Part shown: one piece after another, positions 1 through 9,310 of the stretch
How positions within the stretch are numbered: position 1 is the stretch's first letter
Layout: every line of letters begins with the position of its first letter
Source of the DNA: Arthrobacter citreus
GTDB lineage: Bacteria; Bacillota; Bacilli; Bacillales; Bacillaceae_G
NCBI GenBank assembly: GCA_013200995.1
Contig: CP053688.1
Location: 2,294,001-2,358,000, forward strand
Reading direction: 5' to 3'
DNA length: 64,000 bases
Program-made: the position numbers and the translations under genes
The notes under the pieces: generated by a model
Database searches by the model: none
What the model saw: the letters and a program-made list of their open reading frames with translations, nothing else
What the model was told of the DNA's origin: nothing

Positions 1-190
1 AAAATAGAAGATTGTCTCATTTTTTGATATTCATCTTCCACTTAAATACATTTTTAAACAAAATTCTAGTTGCTCTTAAAACGAATGACTAAGAAATTTG
101 AATTTTTTCTTCTAAAGCACCTCCTATTTCCGAACCATCTATGATAGGAATACATGAGTAAAACTTATTTCATCTTCCTAATAATGTTTA

Positions 191-207
191 AGCAAAATTC
201 GTGCCAA
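191..207 (-). promoter_or_regulatory. Sigma-54 (-24/-12) promoter, leftward
   Basis: Read on the minus strand, the site is TTGGCACGAATTTTGCTT. It has the invariant TGGCACG of the -24 box, four bases, then TTGCT of the -12 box, an exact fit to the SigL/RpoN consensus. The same element with the same spacing recurs at 20253-20269. Transcription would run out of the window, so the target gene is not visible. In Bacillus such promoters usually serve amino-acid or sugar catabolism genes under an enhancer-binding activator. Confidence 0.8.
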
Positions 208-261
208 CAACAAAACATGATTAAACCAAGAAATAATCTATTCCTTTCATCTAAAACCAAC

Positions 262-304
262 TGATTGATTTTAAAATCTACTCAATTTATTTATTTTAGA
301 CTCA
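262..304 (-). promoter_or_regulatory. Putative enhancer (UAS) of the sigma-54 promoter
   Basis: The run TTTTAAAATCTACTCA (269-284) and a second CTCA exactly 20 bases further on (301-304) are repeated at 20332-20367. The internal spacing is the same, and the distance to the -12 box agrees within 1 bp (77 versus 78 bp). Conservation of spacing across two loci supports a binding site for a sigma-54 activator. The activator itself is not identified. Confidence 0.6.
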
Positions 305-535
305 GTTACTTTATTTCAATTAAAGGTTTTCTTCAAGGAGATCTTTCTTTTTTTTTCTTAAATTATGAATCTTACTACCTTTTTGTCTTTATTTTTATAT
401 CATGTCATAAATAGATAAAATTCTACAAAAACTATGTCATCCCTCCCAATAATTTATTAGGTTATTTTAACCTTGATATTGTTTTTGATTTTTGTAAAGT
501 GAGTCATCAATCCTTTAATTTGCTGTGATCAATAA

Positions 536-567
536 AAAAGACTCACGAATTATTCCATGAGTCCTTT
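536..567 (-). terminator. Rho-independent terminator of the first S8 protease gene
   Basis: On the minus strand a GGACTCA / TGAGTC stem with a 12-base loop is followed by a run of Ts, just past the stop codon at 596. Confidence 0.8.
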
Positions 568-595
568 TCTCCACCAATTATTTTAATATGTCTTT

Positions 596-3500
596 CTATT
601 TACTTAAACCCAACTTTTCCAAAATACTGTCTAACGTTTCACCTTTATAAGTAGTCTTCGCTTTGGGTACAACTTGAACAGTTTTATTTTGTAGTCCGAA
701 GTTTTTAATAATAAAATCCATATCCTTTTTATCTACTACTTTATCAAAGTTAAAGTCTGCAGTAGCTTTATTTGTACCCCAATATGTTTGGACAGCTAAC
801 GCATCTAAAATATCAATTACGTTATCTTTATTTGAGTCACCTGCGGCAGCAATTGGCATTGCTACAAGTAGATCTTTACCAACCAATTCTCCTCTTACTT
901 CATCAGATAAATTGACTTGTTTGTACATTGTAAAATGACCAGGTACATCTACTTTTATTGTATAATCATTTTTTTCAGCTTTAAAACCATCAGCTTCAAA
1001 TACACCATTTTGATTATTGATTGGTGCTTCGACAATCGTTTTATTGTCATATGAACTAACAGTAACTTTTGCACCTAATGACCTTTGATCTAAATTAACA
1101 TTAGTTTGACTAGTAGAAGGATCCATTGTACCTTCTAAACTTAAAGAACCTTCTAATTTCGAAATTGTTGTTTTCGTTTTATATCCTTCCATATAAGTAT
1201 AAACATTTCCCGTCTCAACATTTGATTGATCAATTGTCGTAGAATTAATGAGATGCCATGAGAACGGGGTACTTACCATATATTTATTTAATGTTTTTAT
1301 ATCGAAATTAAATAATTGTAAATCCTCAGGAAGTTGTTTATTACCTAAATAATTAAAAGTAAATGTGTATTGGAGTACATCTGGCCAATTTGTTGGTGCC
1401 GTTGTTACTGTAACGTTTGCTTCACCATATTGCTTAACGGCGGCATTCACTTTCACATTTTCAATTTCAGCTTGATCTGAAAAAACTGGTAATGAAATTT
1501 TGGTTGTTTTTAAGTTTTTAATATTATTTGAACGAACGCTATAATTAACCGTATCACCCGTCGTGATATTTTGTTTATTTGCTTTTAAATAATAGTATGG
1601 GTACGTATCTTCCACGAAAACTACTTTTAACATATTTGAAGCGTCAGCAGATGGGTTTTTCGCAGCATCCATACCATAAAATTGAACTTGTAATGGTTGA
1701 AATTGACTGTTAACTAGAATTTGATCAGTGTAATTTCCGTTTTTGTCAGTGTTTATTGGATTTGCAGGAAATCCTCCAAAAAACGATACAACTGAATTAC
1801 TAGATTGATCAACAGATATACCATAACGATTTGCCTCTTCAACTTCTGGATCTTTTACATTAATGTTAAAATCATATAGAAACTGTCCGTTTGAATCTAA
1901 TTGACTATTATTATATTCAATTACTTTTTGTTCTAAATGATCAAAACTGCTTGTAAGTGATGGTGCTCCAAGTTCGTATAAGAAATCTGAAGCTGCTGAA
2001 AATATTTTGCCATTTTCATTAGTACCTACTAACCTTAACTTATAATGTCCCGTTTTTATTGTCTCCGTTTCACTACTAATTGGATTTTTTGAATCTCCAG
2101 TAAATGGATAGTAAACAGTACTAAACCCTCTTGGGATAAAATATGATTGGTTTTCATTTAATTGTAAAGCATCAAATGAACCTACTAATCCAAGATCCTG
2201 TCCAGTAATTGGATCTTGGATGACTACATCTAAAGTTTTCATATGTGACTTTAATTCAAATGAGAAACCGAGAAATGGAACCATAGTTTCTGGCCATGAA
2301 TAGTCAGTTGAAAATAATGGATTCTCTACTTTAAATGACTCAATTCCCTCGTTGACTACCCTCACTCCGAACGGTATTTGATATTGCTCCGTTTGATCTT
2401 CATTATTTGTAAAAACTACATATCCTTCATAAGTTCCTTTTTCAGCTGTTTTAGGAATGTTCAAATCAAATTTAACAGACTTTTGACTGATTCCGTTTAA
2501 TTTTATCGAAGTAGGTCCTGACAACGTTACATTATTTAATGCAGCATCTTTTGATCCTCTCTGACCAGTTTGAAATTTAACATTAACATTAAATGTTTTA
2601 GCTTTTTCACTTCGGTTTTTTAATGTAATATTTCTAGAGTCAGAAATGTCTTGGTCATTAAAACTAAATGATCCAAAGCTCATTCCACCCGTCAGTTCCT
2701 CAATGAATTTTTGTTTACCGTTAATCATATTTGGTGTTTTATCCTTTACTATTAATTCCACATTCGAATGAATAGCTTCATACGCATCTACTCTACCACT
2801 TCCCACCTCGAATACACTATATGCTTTTGACAATGGATCAGCCGTATTCATCAGAATCGACTTCACATCAGACGGGGTGAGGTCTTTATTCGATTGAAGT
2901 AATAAAGCAGACACCCCAGTAACATAAGGTGTTGCCATGGATGTACCAGATAAGCGCTCATATGCAAATTGATAATCCTTTGCTTTTGTACCATCCACAG
3001 TTTTATCGTTGATGTAAAATGGAACTGTAGAAAGTATTGAAACGCCTGGTGCAGTCAGTTCAGGTTTAATATCATAATTAATCCTAGATGGTCCCCTTGA
3101 ACTAAAATTAGCTAAATCATCTGATGCAGTTTGAAGCTTTGAAAAATCACCAAATGTAAAATCTGATTTCCCTTCTTTTATTGAAGCAGAAATCGATAAG
3201 CCATCTTCATTAGATATTGAAAAGGTTGGAATTGCGTCCATCGATTCACCTAATAACTCTTTGATGGCACCTTCTGATTTATTTGCTTCATCATTATACA
3301 TAATGACTCCAGCAGCACCGTTTGCTTTTGCATTTTTAATTTTATCCATTAAAGCAATTGATCCCCGTTTTATAAAGGCAATCTTCCCTTTAACATCTTT
3401 TCCTGTAAAATTATACATATTACCTAATCCTACATCTACAAGTTGATATGTTTTACCTTTTAATGTCGTTAAGTCATCTAAATAGTTTTGAGCCATTTGC

Positions 3501-4765
3501 CTTAATAAGTAATTTTTATTGTTATTTACTCCAGCGTATTGATATAGATTGATTGCTACTGAAGAAGCACCAACAGTTAATGCTAAGGCTGCTGTTCCAG
3601 GGGCTCCAACTGTGTACATATTATCGCCACTATTTCCAACGGCTACAACAGTCGTCACTCCACTAATTACAGCATTATTTACAGCGATAGATGTAGGGAA
3701 TAAAGGATTATTAATTGTCGCACCTAATGACATGTTTATGACATCCATACCATCTTTTACAGCTTGATCAATTGCTGCAATAATTCCATCACTGTCACCA
3801 CCACCGTATGGTCCAAGTACACGATATGCATAAATATCTGCATCAGGCGCTACTCCAACCTTTTTATATTCACTATCTGCTACACCTTGTCCGGCGATTA
3901 TTCCAGCTACATGGGTGCCATGCTCGGTATAATAAGCTGATGTTCCATCAAATTCTGGCTCTCCAGATTTCTTCCAATCTTCATAAGTTGTTTCCATCGG
4001 ATCATTATCATTGTCAATAAAGTCATAACCGCCCTTATAAGCGTCTTTTAAATCAGGGTGGTTGTAATCAATTCCTGTATCTAAAATACCGATTTTTATT
4101 CCTTTTCCCGTAAATCCTTCAGCATGTAAGCGATCTACTCCATCATATGGCGTGTAATTTGCAATGTTGGACTCGTCCGTTTTGAGTGAACCACTTTTGT
4201 CATCTTCAGGGGGTGGATCAATTGTAAATTTTTGATTACTCCAAACTTTCTTTACTGCTTTCAATTTTAATAGTTTACTAATTTGATTAGCTGGCAAACT
4301 CATTGAAACACCATTAAACGCATTTTTATATGTACGTTTAATCTTAAAATCTACTTTTTTATTATCATCAGCTAACTGTTGAAGATCTTGTTTGAATGTT
4401 TCATGATCATGTTCAACTAAATTATTCGCTTCAGCTTCAGGCAGTTGTTTACCTTCAATACTGGCTTCGAGTCTAGCAATTTTAGCCGGTTTATTAACAA
4501 ACTCAACTATGACAGGAGTTTGCACTGCTGACGATAGATTAATATCTGAAGAAATTTTAAGTCCAGTTTCATCAGTCGTTGATAACTGGTGTAAGGCTGC
4601 TCTTTGAGCTGAAGTTAAATTAGCAAGTAGATCCTCCGCTTTTGAGTAACTATTTGCCTTTGTGACAATTGAATTTTGACCAATTGAACCAAAAACTACG
4701 CTAGTTGATAAAGCCAATATTGTTAACACTTTTATAATCTTATGTCTTTGCACATGCTTATTCAT
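596..4765 (-). CDS. Secreted S8 subtilisin-family serine protease with cohesin-like and dockerin-like C-terminus (1389 aa)
   Basis: Extracellular endoprotease. It has an N-terminal signal peptide (about 1-37, basic then hydrophobic) and an LTSAQRAAL motif near 50-58. An I9-type propeptide spans about 80-180. The S8 catalytic domain has Asp229 (ILDTGID), His282 (HGTHVAG), Asn378 and Ser609 (SGTSMATP). A PA-type insert lies between Asn378 and Ser609 (about 420-545). The remaining 700 residues are beta-rich: an Fn3-like block, a cohesin-like stretch (about 1060-1195) and a carboxypeptidase-regulatory-like block with VPGHF. A dockerin-like pair of Ca-binding loops follows (about 1309-1358), then a conserved tail YKGETLDSI. 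It resembles B. subtilis Vpr in its N-terminal half but is about 580 residues longer. It is separated from the upstream paralogue by a terminator, so it is probably transcribed alone. The domain names beyond S8, PA and dockerin are my reading of fold patterns. Confidence 0.93.
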   Translation of the reverse strand: MNKHVQRHKIIKVLTILALSTSVVFGSIGQNSIVTKANSYSKAEDLLANLTSAQRAALHQLSTTDETGLKISSDINLSSAVQTPVIVEFVNKPAKIARLEASIEGKQLPEAEANNLVEHDHETFKQDLQQLADDNKKVDFKIKRTYKNAFNGVSMSLPANQISKLLKLKAVKKVWSNQKFTIDPPPEDDKSGSLKTDESNIANYTPYDGVDRLHAEGFTGKGIKIGILDTGIDYNHPDLKDAYKGGYDFIDNDNDPMETTYEDWKKSGEPEFDGTSAYYTEHGTHVAGIIAGQGVADSEYKKVGVAPDADIYAYRVLGPYGGGDSDGIIAAIDQAVKDGMDVINMSLGATINNPLFPTSIAVNNAVISGVTTVVAVGNSGDNMYTVGAPGTAALALTVGASSVAINLYQYAGVNNNKNYLLRQMAQNYLDDLTTLKGKTYQLVDVGLGNMYNFTGKDVKGKIAFIKRGSIALMDKIKNAKANGAAGVIMYNDEANKSEGAIKELLGESMDAIPTFSISNEDGLSISASIKEGKSDFTFGDFSKLQTASDDLANFSSRGPSRINYDIKPELTAPGVSILSTVPFYINDKTVDGTKAKDYQFAYERLSGTSMATPYVTGVSALLLQSNKDLTPSDVKSILMNTADPLSKAYSVFEVGSGRVDAYEAIHSNVELIVKDKTPNMINGKQKFIEELTGGMSFGSFSFNDQDISDSRNITLKNRSEKAKTFNVNVKFQTGQRGSKDAALNNVTLSGPTSIKLNGISQKSVKFDLNIPKTAEKGTYEGYVVFTNNEDQTEQYQIPFGVRVVNEGIESFKVENPLFSTDYSWPETMVPFLGFSFELKSHMKTLDVVIQDPITGQDLGLVGSFDALQLNENQSYFIPRGFSTVYYPFTGDSKNPISSETETIKTGHYKLRLVGTNENGKIFSAASDFLYELGAPSLTSSFDHLEQKVIEYNNSQLDSNGQFLYDFNINVKDPEVEEANRYGISVDQSSNSVVSFFGGFPANPINTDKNGNYTDQILVNSQFQPLQVQFYGMDAAKNPSADASNMLKVVFVEDTYPYYYLKANKQNITTGDTVNYSVRSNNIKNLKTTKISLPVFSDQAEIENVKVNAAVKQYGEANVTVTTAPTNWPDVLQYTFTFNYLGNKQLPEDLQLFNFDIKTLNKYMVSTPFSWHLINSTTIDQSNVETGNVYTYMEGYKTKTTISKLEGSLSLEGTMDPSTSQTNVNLDQRSLGAKVTVSSYDNKTIVEAPINNQNGVFEADGFKAEKNDYTIKVDVPGHFTMYKQVNLSDEVRGELVGKDLLVAMPIAAAGDSNKDNVIDILDALAVQTYWGTNKATADFNFDKVVDKKDMDFIIKNFGLQNKTVQVVPKAKTTYKGETLDSILEKLGLSK

Positions 4766-4826
4766 TGTCTTCCTCCAAGGTCATTTAAGATAAATAGAGA
4801 CATTCATTTTTCTTTCAAATACTTCT

Positions 4827-4858
4827 AAAAAAAGAAAAGCCACTCATCGACTTTTCTT
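4827..4858 (-). terminator. Terminator between two S8 protease genes
   Basis: An AGAAAAG / CTTTTCT stem followed by a T-run on the minus strand sits just after the stop codon at 4866. The two adjacent proteases are therefore probably separate transcription units. Confidence 0.7.
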
Positions 4859-4865
4859 TCTTTTA

Positions 4866-7800
4866 TTAAATTCCTAATTCTTTTAATAAGTCTTCTAATG
4901 ATTTGCCTTTATATTTTTTTAGAGGGTTGGGCGCATTATCAACTGATTTATTTTGTAGTAAGTAGTTCTTCTGAACAAATTTCAAATCATTTCCATCAAC
5001 TGTACCGTCAAAATTAATATCTGCACTTCGCTTGTTAGTTCCCCAATATGTCTGAATAGCCAATGCATCCAAAATATCAATAACTTGGTCTTGGTTTACA
5101 TCTCCTGCTATAAGATCAGGTGCAGTGATATATTGATTTTTTGCATAGACCGTTCCGTTATATTCATAGCCAATATTTGTTCTAATCTTCGTTAAAAAAT
5201 GACCTGGAACATTAAATTCAATTGTAAATAAGTCCTTACTTAGGGGGATTTTATCAAAAACATATCTTCCATAAGTATCAATCGGTGCATTGTATTTTGT
5301 TCCATTTGAGTCATAAATATTAACTGTTGCCCCAACTTTATCCCAATCTCTTGAACCAGGATATCCTCCGTTTTCAGGGTCACCTTCATAAAATCCCTGA
5401 GGATTAACATATCCGTTTACTCTAGAAAGCTTCGGAAATACTTTAAAACTATATCCACCGTTTAATACTTCTAAGTTTTCATTACTAGAATTTGTGACAT
5501 TTACGGTTGGATTAATAGTCCCTCCTGTGTAAAATTCTTTTTCTTGAACTTTTAATGTTACCTCTGCAACCTCCGAGTGATCTAACTGACCACTAGGGAT
5601 GTTAAAGTTAACGATTACATCATCACCTTTAACATCAATTGAAGCCTTGCTTGCATAATTGTCAGCAAGTTTTGCGTCAACTAACTGTACACTCTTCATT
5701 CCAAAATAATCACCAAAAGTCCATTTCACATTTTTAATATCATTTAAATTATCCAAATAAATTTTAGCTTTAATTGTATCTCCCGCTGTTGCCGTAACTA
5801 CATCACTTTTAGCATAAGTAACTGGAGTACCTTCTTTCACAAAATAATACTGTTTAGACTCTTTGTTTCCGGACATATCATAACCATCAAATCGAAGAGG
5901 CAACTCATTTAATGTATCGTCTATAGTAATTTCATCTTTATATTTGCCTTCAGCATCCATTGAGATTGGTGAAGAAGGGAAAGCCCACTCACCATAGTAA
6001 TAAACGAGCGAATTAGATGATTGGTCGATTGAAATTCCTTGATTCTTCATTTCATCAACTTTTGAATCTTGAATCTGAATCTCAAATGGGTATGTTTTTT
6101 GACCTGGTTTATACTCAATAAATGGAGATAAACCATCAAGTGAACTTTTAAAGGTCGGTGTATCTAAATCTATAAATAAGTCCTCAGTTTCGATGAATTT
6201 TTTTCCAGAAAAACTAGTGCCAATGAATTTTAATTTATACTGTCCTGGTTGAATATCGCTTGTTTCATCTGAGATAGGCTGTTTTGAGTTTCCTGTAAAT
6301 TTATAATACTGTCCATTAAATGCTATTAAGTCATAATCGACATTGTCATATGCATATGTTAAATCGACCGTTCCAACAAACCCAATATCTTTACCAGTTT
6401 TAGCGTCTTGTAAAACAATATCCATTTTCTCCATTGGTGATTTCAAGTTAAATTTAGTATAGATCCATTGAGCTCGCATAAAATCCCATCCACCTTGATT
6501 TAATTGATCAGGAGAATAGGCTGGATTTAAAACCTCCATGGTATTAAACCCTTCTTCAGATGTTCGTACACTAAATGGAATTCGATATACTTCTGATGAA
6601 TTAGCATTATTTGTTAATGTGATATAGCCTTCATAAATTCCTTTTTTTGCATCTTTAGGTACGGTCATTCTTACATTAATTGTTTTTGAGCCATTACCAT
6701 TAATATCGATTTTATTTGGAATATTTAGCTCTACTCCATTGTCTTTTAAACTGTTTGAGCCTTTCGTTTCGCTAATTGAAAGAGTAAATGATTTTTTTTC
6801 ATTTTTATTGTTTTCGATTTTTATTGATTTTGAAACATTTATTTTGCCATTTTCATAATGATTGTCAAAGCTAAGCCCACCAGTAAATTCTTTCACCTTC
6901 ATTAAGCGTTCTGCTCCTGGTACATAGGCCTTATCCTTGATTTTAAGAATTAGATCACTATGTATAGCCTGGTAAGGATCTACTCGTCCAGCACCTACTT
7001 CAAAAACACTATAATCACCATTTAGTGGATCAGCTGTATTCATCAAAATCGATTTAATATCTTCAGGCTGCAACTTAGGATTGGCTTGAAGCATTAAAGC
7101 TGCAACACCAGCTGTAAATGGAGTAGCCATTGATGTACCTGAATACCTTGAATAAGCATATTGATAATTATCTTGATTTTCTGGGTTAATCATATAAGAA
7201 GGAACAGTTGAAAGAACACTTACCCCCGGAGCAGTAATTTCAGGCTTCATATCAAAAGTTTGTCTTGCAGGTCCTCTTGAACTGAAATCAACTAAATGAT
7301 CTCCTTCAGTCCGTTTTTCCGAATAATTTGAGAAACTGATTGTGTTCTTTCCAGCTGCTAACATGGACCTAACTTTTTCTCCATCATTTTTTGTTAAAGA
7401 AAATGATTGTACATAGTTAACAGACTCTCCAAGATTTACCCCTATTTGACCATCAATATTATTCGTAATTAAGACCCCTACTGCACCTTTTTCTTTTGCG
7501 TTCATTATTTTTTCATCAAAGGTAATATCCCCTCGATTAATAAGTGCAATTTTTCCATTTAAATCTTTATCTGCAAAGTCAGATGCATAACCTAATCCAA
7601 CATCCACTATCTCATAAGACTTACCAACTAGATTTTTAAATTGTTCATCGTAATGTCGGGCCATTCCTACTAATTCAATTGGCGATTCACTTCCTATATT
7701 TCCATTCAAAGTTGATTCTTGTATTGGAACATCACTTGCTCCTACAGTCAAAGCAAGTGCAGCTGATCCAGGTGAGCCTAATGAATAAGCACCCGGTCCT

Positions 7801-8921
7801 TCATTACCCGCTGCTACAACTGCAGTAACTCCATTTAGTACCGCATAATTAATGGCTGTACTAGTTGGAAAATACGGATCATTTACTGCTGCTCCTAATG
7901 ACAAATTAATGACATCCATTCCATCATGTACTGCTCTTTCAATCCCCTCAATAACGGCTTCAGTAGTACCAGAACCATATGGGCCGAGCACGCGATAAGC
8001 ATATAAATCTACATCAGGAGCTACTCCTTCAACAGTAATTTTATCGTTAGTACTCTGACCAGCTATCGTACCAGCTACATGTGTACCATGTGAGGTGTAA
8101 TAAGTTGAACCATTTATTTCTGGATAGCCAGAAGCTTGCCAATCTTTATAAGTTGTCTCCATGGGATCATTATCTTGATCAACAACATCGTAACCACCTT
8201 TGTATGCTTTCTTTAAATCAGGGTGGTTATAATCGATTCCTGTATCAATTACCCCTACTTTTATGCCCTTACCAGTAATACCTTCTTTATGTAATTTATC
8301 AATCTTTAAATAAGAAAGGCTCTCAACCGAAGTGTTTCCACTAGTAGTCGTACTTTTAGTTTCCACATTTTGAATAGGATCGACCTTGTATTCAACATTC
8401 TTATAGACTGCTTTCACAACTTTAGAAGACAACAGCTGTTTAATTTGATTTGCTGGCAGTTTCATTGCAACACCATTTAAAACAGTATTAAAATTTGTTG
8501 TAATTTGATGATTTACTTTTTTACTTTTTGAAGTAGGAAAAATGGTTTGAATATCTTTTTTAAACTGTTCATGTTCTTGTACAACTTGCTCGTCCGCTTT
8601 TTCTTTTGATAGTTTTTTACCTGCTAACTCAGCATCAATTAATGCAACTTTTGAAGGTTTTGCTTGAAATTGGACGATAACAGAAACTTCATTGTCTTTT
8701 TTTAACTCATCTTTTTTAAAGCCAATCAATCCGGACTGATCGTTATATTCTATTTTATTTAAAGCATTTCTTTGCTCAGTAGTTAAAGAAGAAAGTACAT
8801 CTTCAGCTTTTATCTCTGCAGCTTTAGCCACTGTATTGAAAGGATGATTCACGGCAGGAAATATCATGCCTAAAGTTAAGGAGATAGCTGCTGCTTGTTT
8901 AATGAGTTTATTGTTCTTCAT
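4866..8921 (-). CDS. Secreted S8 serine protease, second paralogue (1351 aa)
   Basis: Same architecture as its neighbour at 596-4765. A signal peptide ends near residue 34, followed by LTTEQRNAL at about 46-54 and an I9-like propeptide. The catalytic residues are Asp226, His278, Asn373 and Ser597, all in canonical motifs, with a PA insert between Asn373 and Ser597. The cohesin-like stretch is about 1034-1163 (GDTIKAKIYLDNL start). A VPGHF-containing beta block and a dockerin-like pair (GDVNQDQVID, then DINFDGTVD; about 1273-1321) follow. The tail ends in KKYKGKSLEDLLKELGI. The start is an ATG preceded by AAGATGG. It is a tandem duplicate of the adjacent gene, but diverged enough to be old. 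All catalytic residues are retained, so it is expected to be active. Its substrate is unknown. Confidence 0.93.
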   Translation of the reverse strand: MKNNKLIKQAAAISLTLGMIFPAVNHPFNTVAKAAEIKAEDVLSSLTTEQRNALNKIEYNDQSGLIGFKKDELKKDNEVSVIVQFQAKPSKVALIDAELAGKKLSKEKADEQVVQEHEQFKKDIQTIFPTSKSKKVNHQITTNFNTVLNGVAMKLPANQIKQLLSSKVVKAVYKNVEYKVDPIQNVETKSTTTSGNTSVESLSYLKIDKLHKEGITGKGIKVGVIDTGIDYNHPDLKKAYKGGYDVVDQDNDPMETTYKDWQASGYPEINGSTYYTSHGTHVAGTIAGQSTNDKITVEGVAPDVDLYAYRVLGPYGSGTTEAVIEGIERAVHDGMDVINLSLGAAVNDPYFPTSTAINYAVLNGVTAVVAAGNEGPGAYSLGSPGSAALALTVGASDVPIQESTLNGNIGSESPIELVGMARHYDEQFKNLVGKSYEIVDVGLGYASDFADKDLNGKIALINRGDITFDEKIMNAKEKGAVGVLITNNIDGQIGVNLGESVNYVQSFSLTKNDGEKVRSMLAAGKNTISFSNYSEKRTEGDHLVDFSSRGPARQTFDMKPEITAPGVSVLSTVPSYMINPENQDNYQYAYSRYSGTSMATPFTAGVAALMLQANPKLQPEDIKSILMNTADPLNGDYSVFEVGAGRVDPYQAIHSDLILKIKDKAYVPGAERLMKVKEFTGGLSFDNHYENGKINVSKSIKIENNKNEKKSFTLSISETKGSNSLKDNGVELNIPNKIDINGNGSKTINVRMTVPKDAKKGIYEGYITLTNNANSSEVYRIPFSVRTSEEGFNTMEVLNPAYSPDQLNQGGWDFMRAQWIYTKFNLKSPMEKMDIVLQDAKTGKDIGFVGTVDLTYAYDNVDYDLIAFNGQYYKFTGNSKQPISDETSDIQPGQYKLKFIGTSFSGKKFIETEDLFIDLDTPTFKSSLDGLSPFIEYKPGQKTYPFEIQIQDSKVDEMKNQGISIDQSSNSLVYYYGEWAFPSSPISMDAEGKYKDEITIDDTLNELPLRFDGYDMSGNKESKQYYFVKEGTPVTYAKSDVVTATAGDTIKAKIYLDNLNDIKNVKWTFGDYFGMKSVQLVDAKLADNYASKASIDVKGDDVIVNFNIPSGQLDHSEVAEVTLKVQEKEFYTGGTINPTVNVTNSSNENLEVLNGGYSFKVFPKLSRVNGYVNPQGFYEGDPENGGYPGSRDWDKVGATVNIYDSNGTKYNAPIDTYGRYVFDKIPLSKDLFTIEFNVPGHFLTKIRTNIGYEYNGTVYAKNQYITAPDLIAGDVNQDQVIDILDALAIQTYWGTNKRSADINFDGTVDGNDLKFVQKNYLLQNKSVDNAPNPLKKYKGKSLEDLLKELGI

Positions 8922-9261
8922 TCGACACCATCTTTCTTAAATTTTCAATAAACGATCGTATAATATTCCTTTCTAAATTTTCAGAAAAATCTTTATAAAT
9001 TTATGATAAATTACTTAAATAGTCACCAGCAATGGGGGTTATTGATTCTAGAAATCTCCTACTTTAGTAACAAAGAGACTTAAATAGCGGATTGATTTAG
9101 ATGAAAAATAACCGAAGTGAGTCGAACTTATTTATTAAAATGGGGTTATTACCAAATAAGGTGATATTTTTTTAAGAAGTAGTTGCATATAAACATAAAA
9201 TTATAAAATTGGCCCCACTTAACGTACAATTACCTGCAAAAAAATAGATATTTTTTAACAT
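8922..9261. other. Intergenic region upstream of the second protease
   Basis: Non-coding and AT-rich. It holds the promoter region of the leftward protease gene, including an imperfect palindrome TTTCTAAATTTTCAGAAA (8970-8987) next to a possible -10 (TATTAT on the minus strand). Nothing else was recognised. Confidence 0.4.
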
Positions 9262-9294
9262 AAAAAAAGCCTTGCATTCTAATACAAGACTTTT
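9262..9294 (-). terminator. Terminator of the RRNPP regulator gene
   Basis: An AAAGTCTTG / CAAGGCTTT stem with a T-run on the minus strand, about 17 bases after the stop codon at 9311. It leaves little room for a co-transcribed signal-peptide gene of the NprX type. Confidence 0.75.
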
Positions 9295-9310
9295 AATTGA
9301 ATCTATTTTT

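Larger units (their letters stand above)
1..530. other. Left-edge non-coding region with a sigma-54 promoter
   Basis: No convincing protein gene is seen here. The stretch is very AT-rich. It carries a leftward sigma-54 promoter and its upstream element, both listed separately. The leader that this promoter would make leaves the window at base 1 and contains only tiny reading frames, so the gene it serves is outside. Confidence 0.6.

Noticed and set aside
1..180. Possible start of a permease gene downstream of the left sigma-54 promoter
   Set aside because: AGGAGGTGC is present at about 120-130 on the minus strand, but no frame longer than a few codons follows before the edge, so no gene can be supported inside the window.
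9172..9261. A 29-codon minus-strand frame after the RRNPP regulator, with a basic then hydrophobic start, considered as an NprX-like signal peptide gene
   Set aside because: It begins within the T-run of the terminator, has no ribosome site, and lacks the long signal peptide plus short mature peptide layout of NprX.
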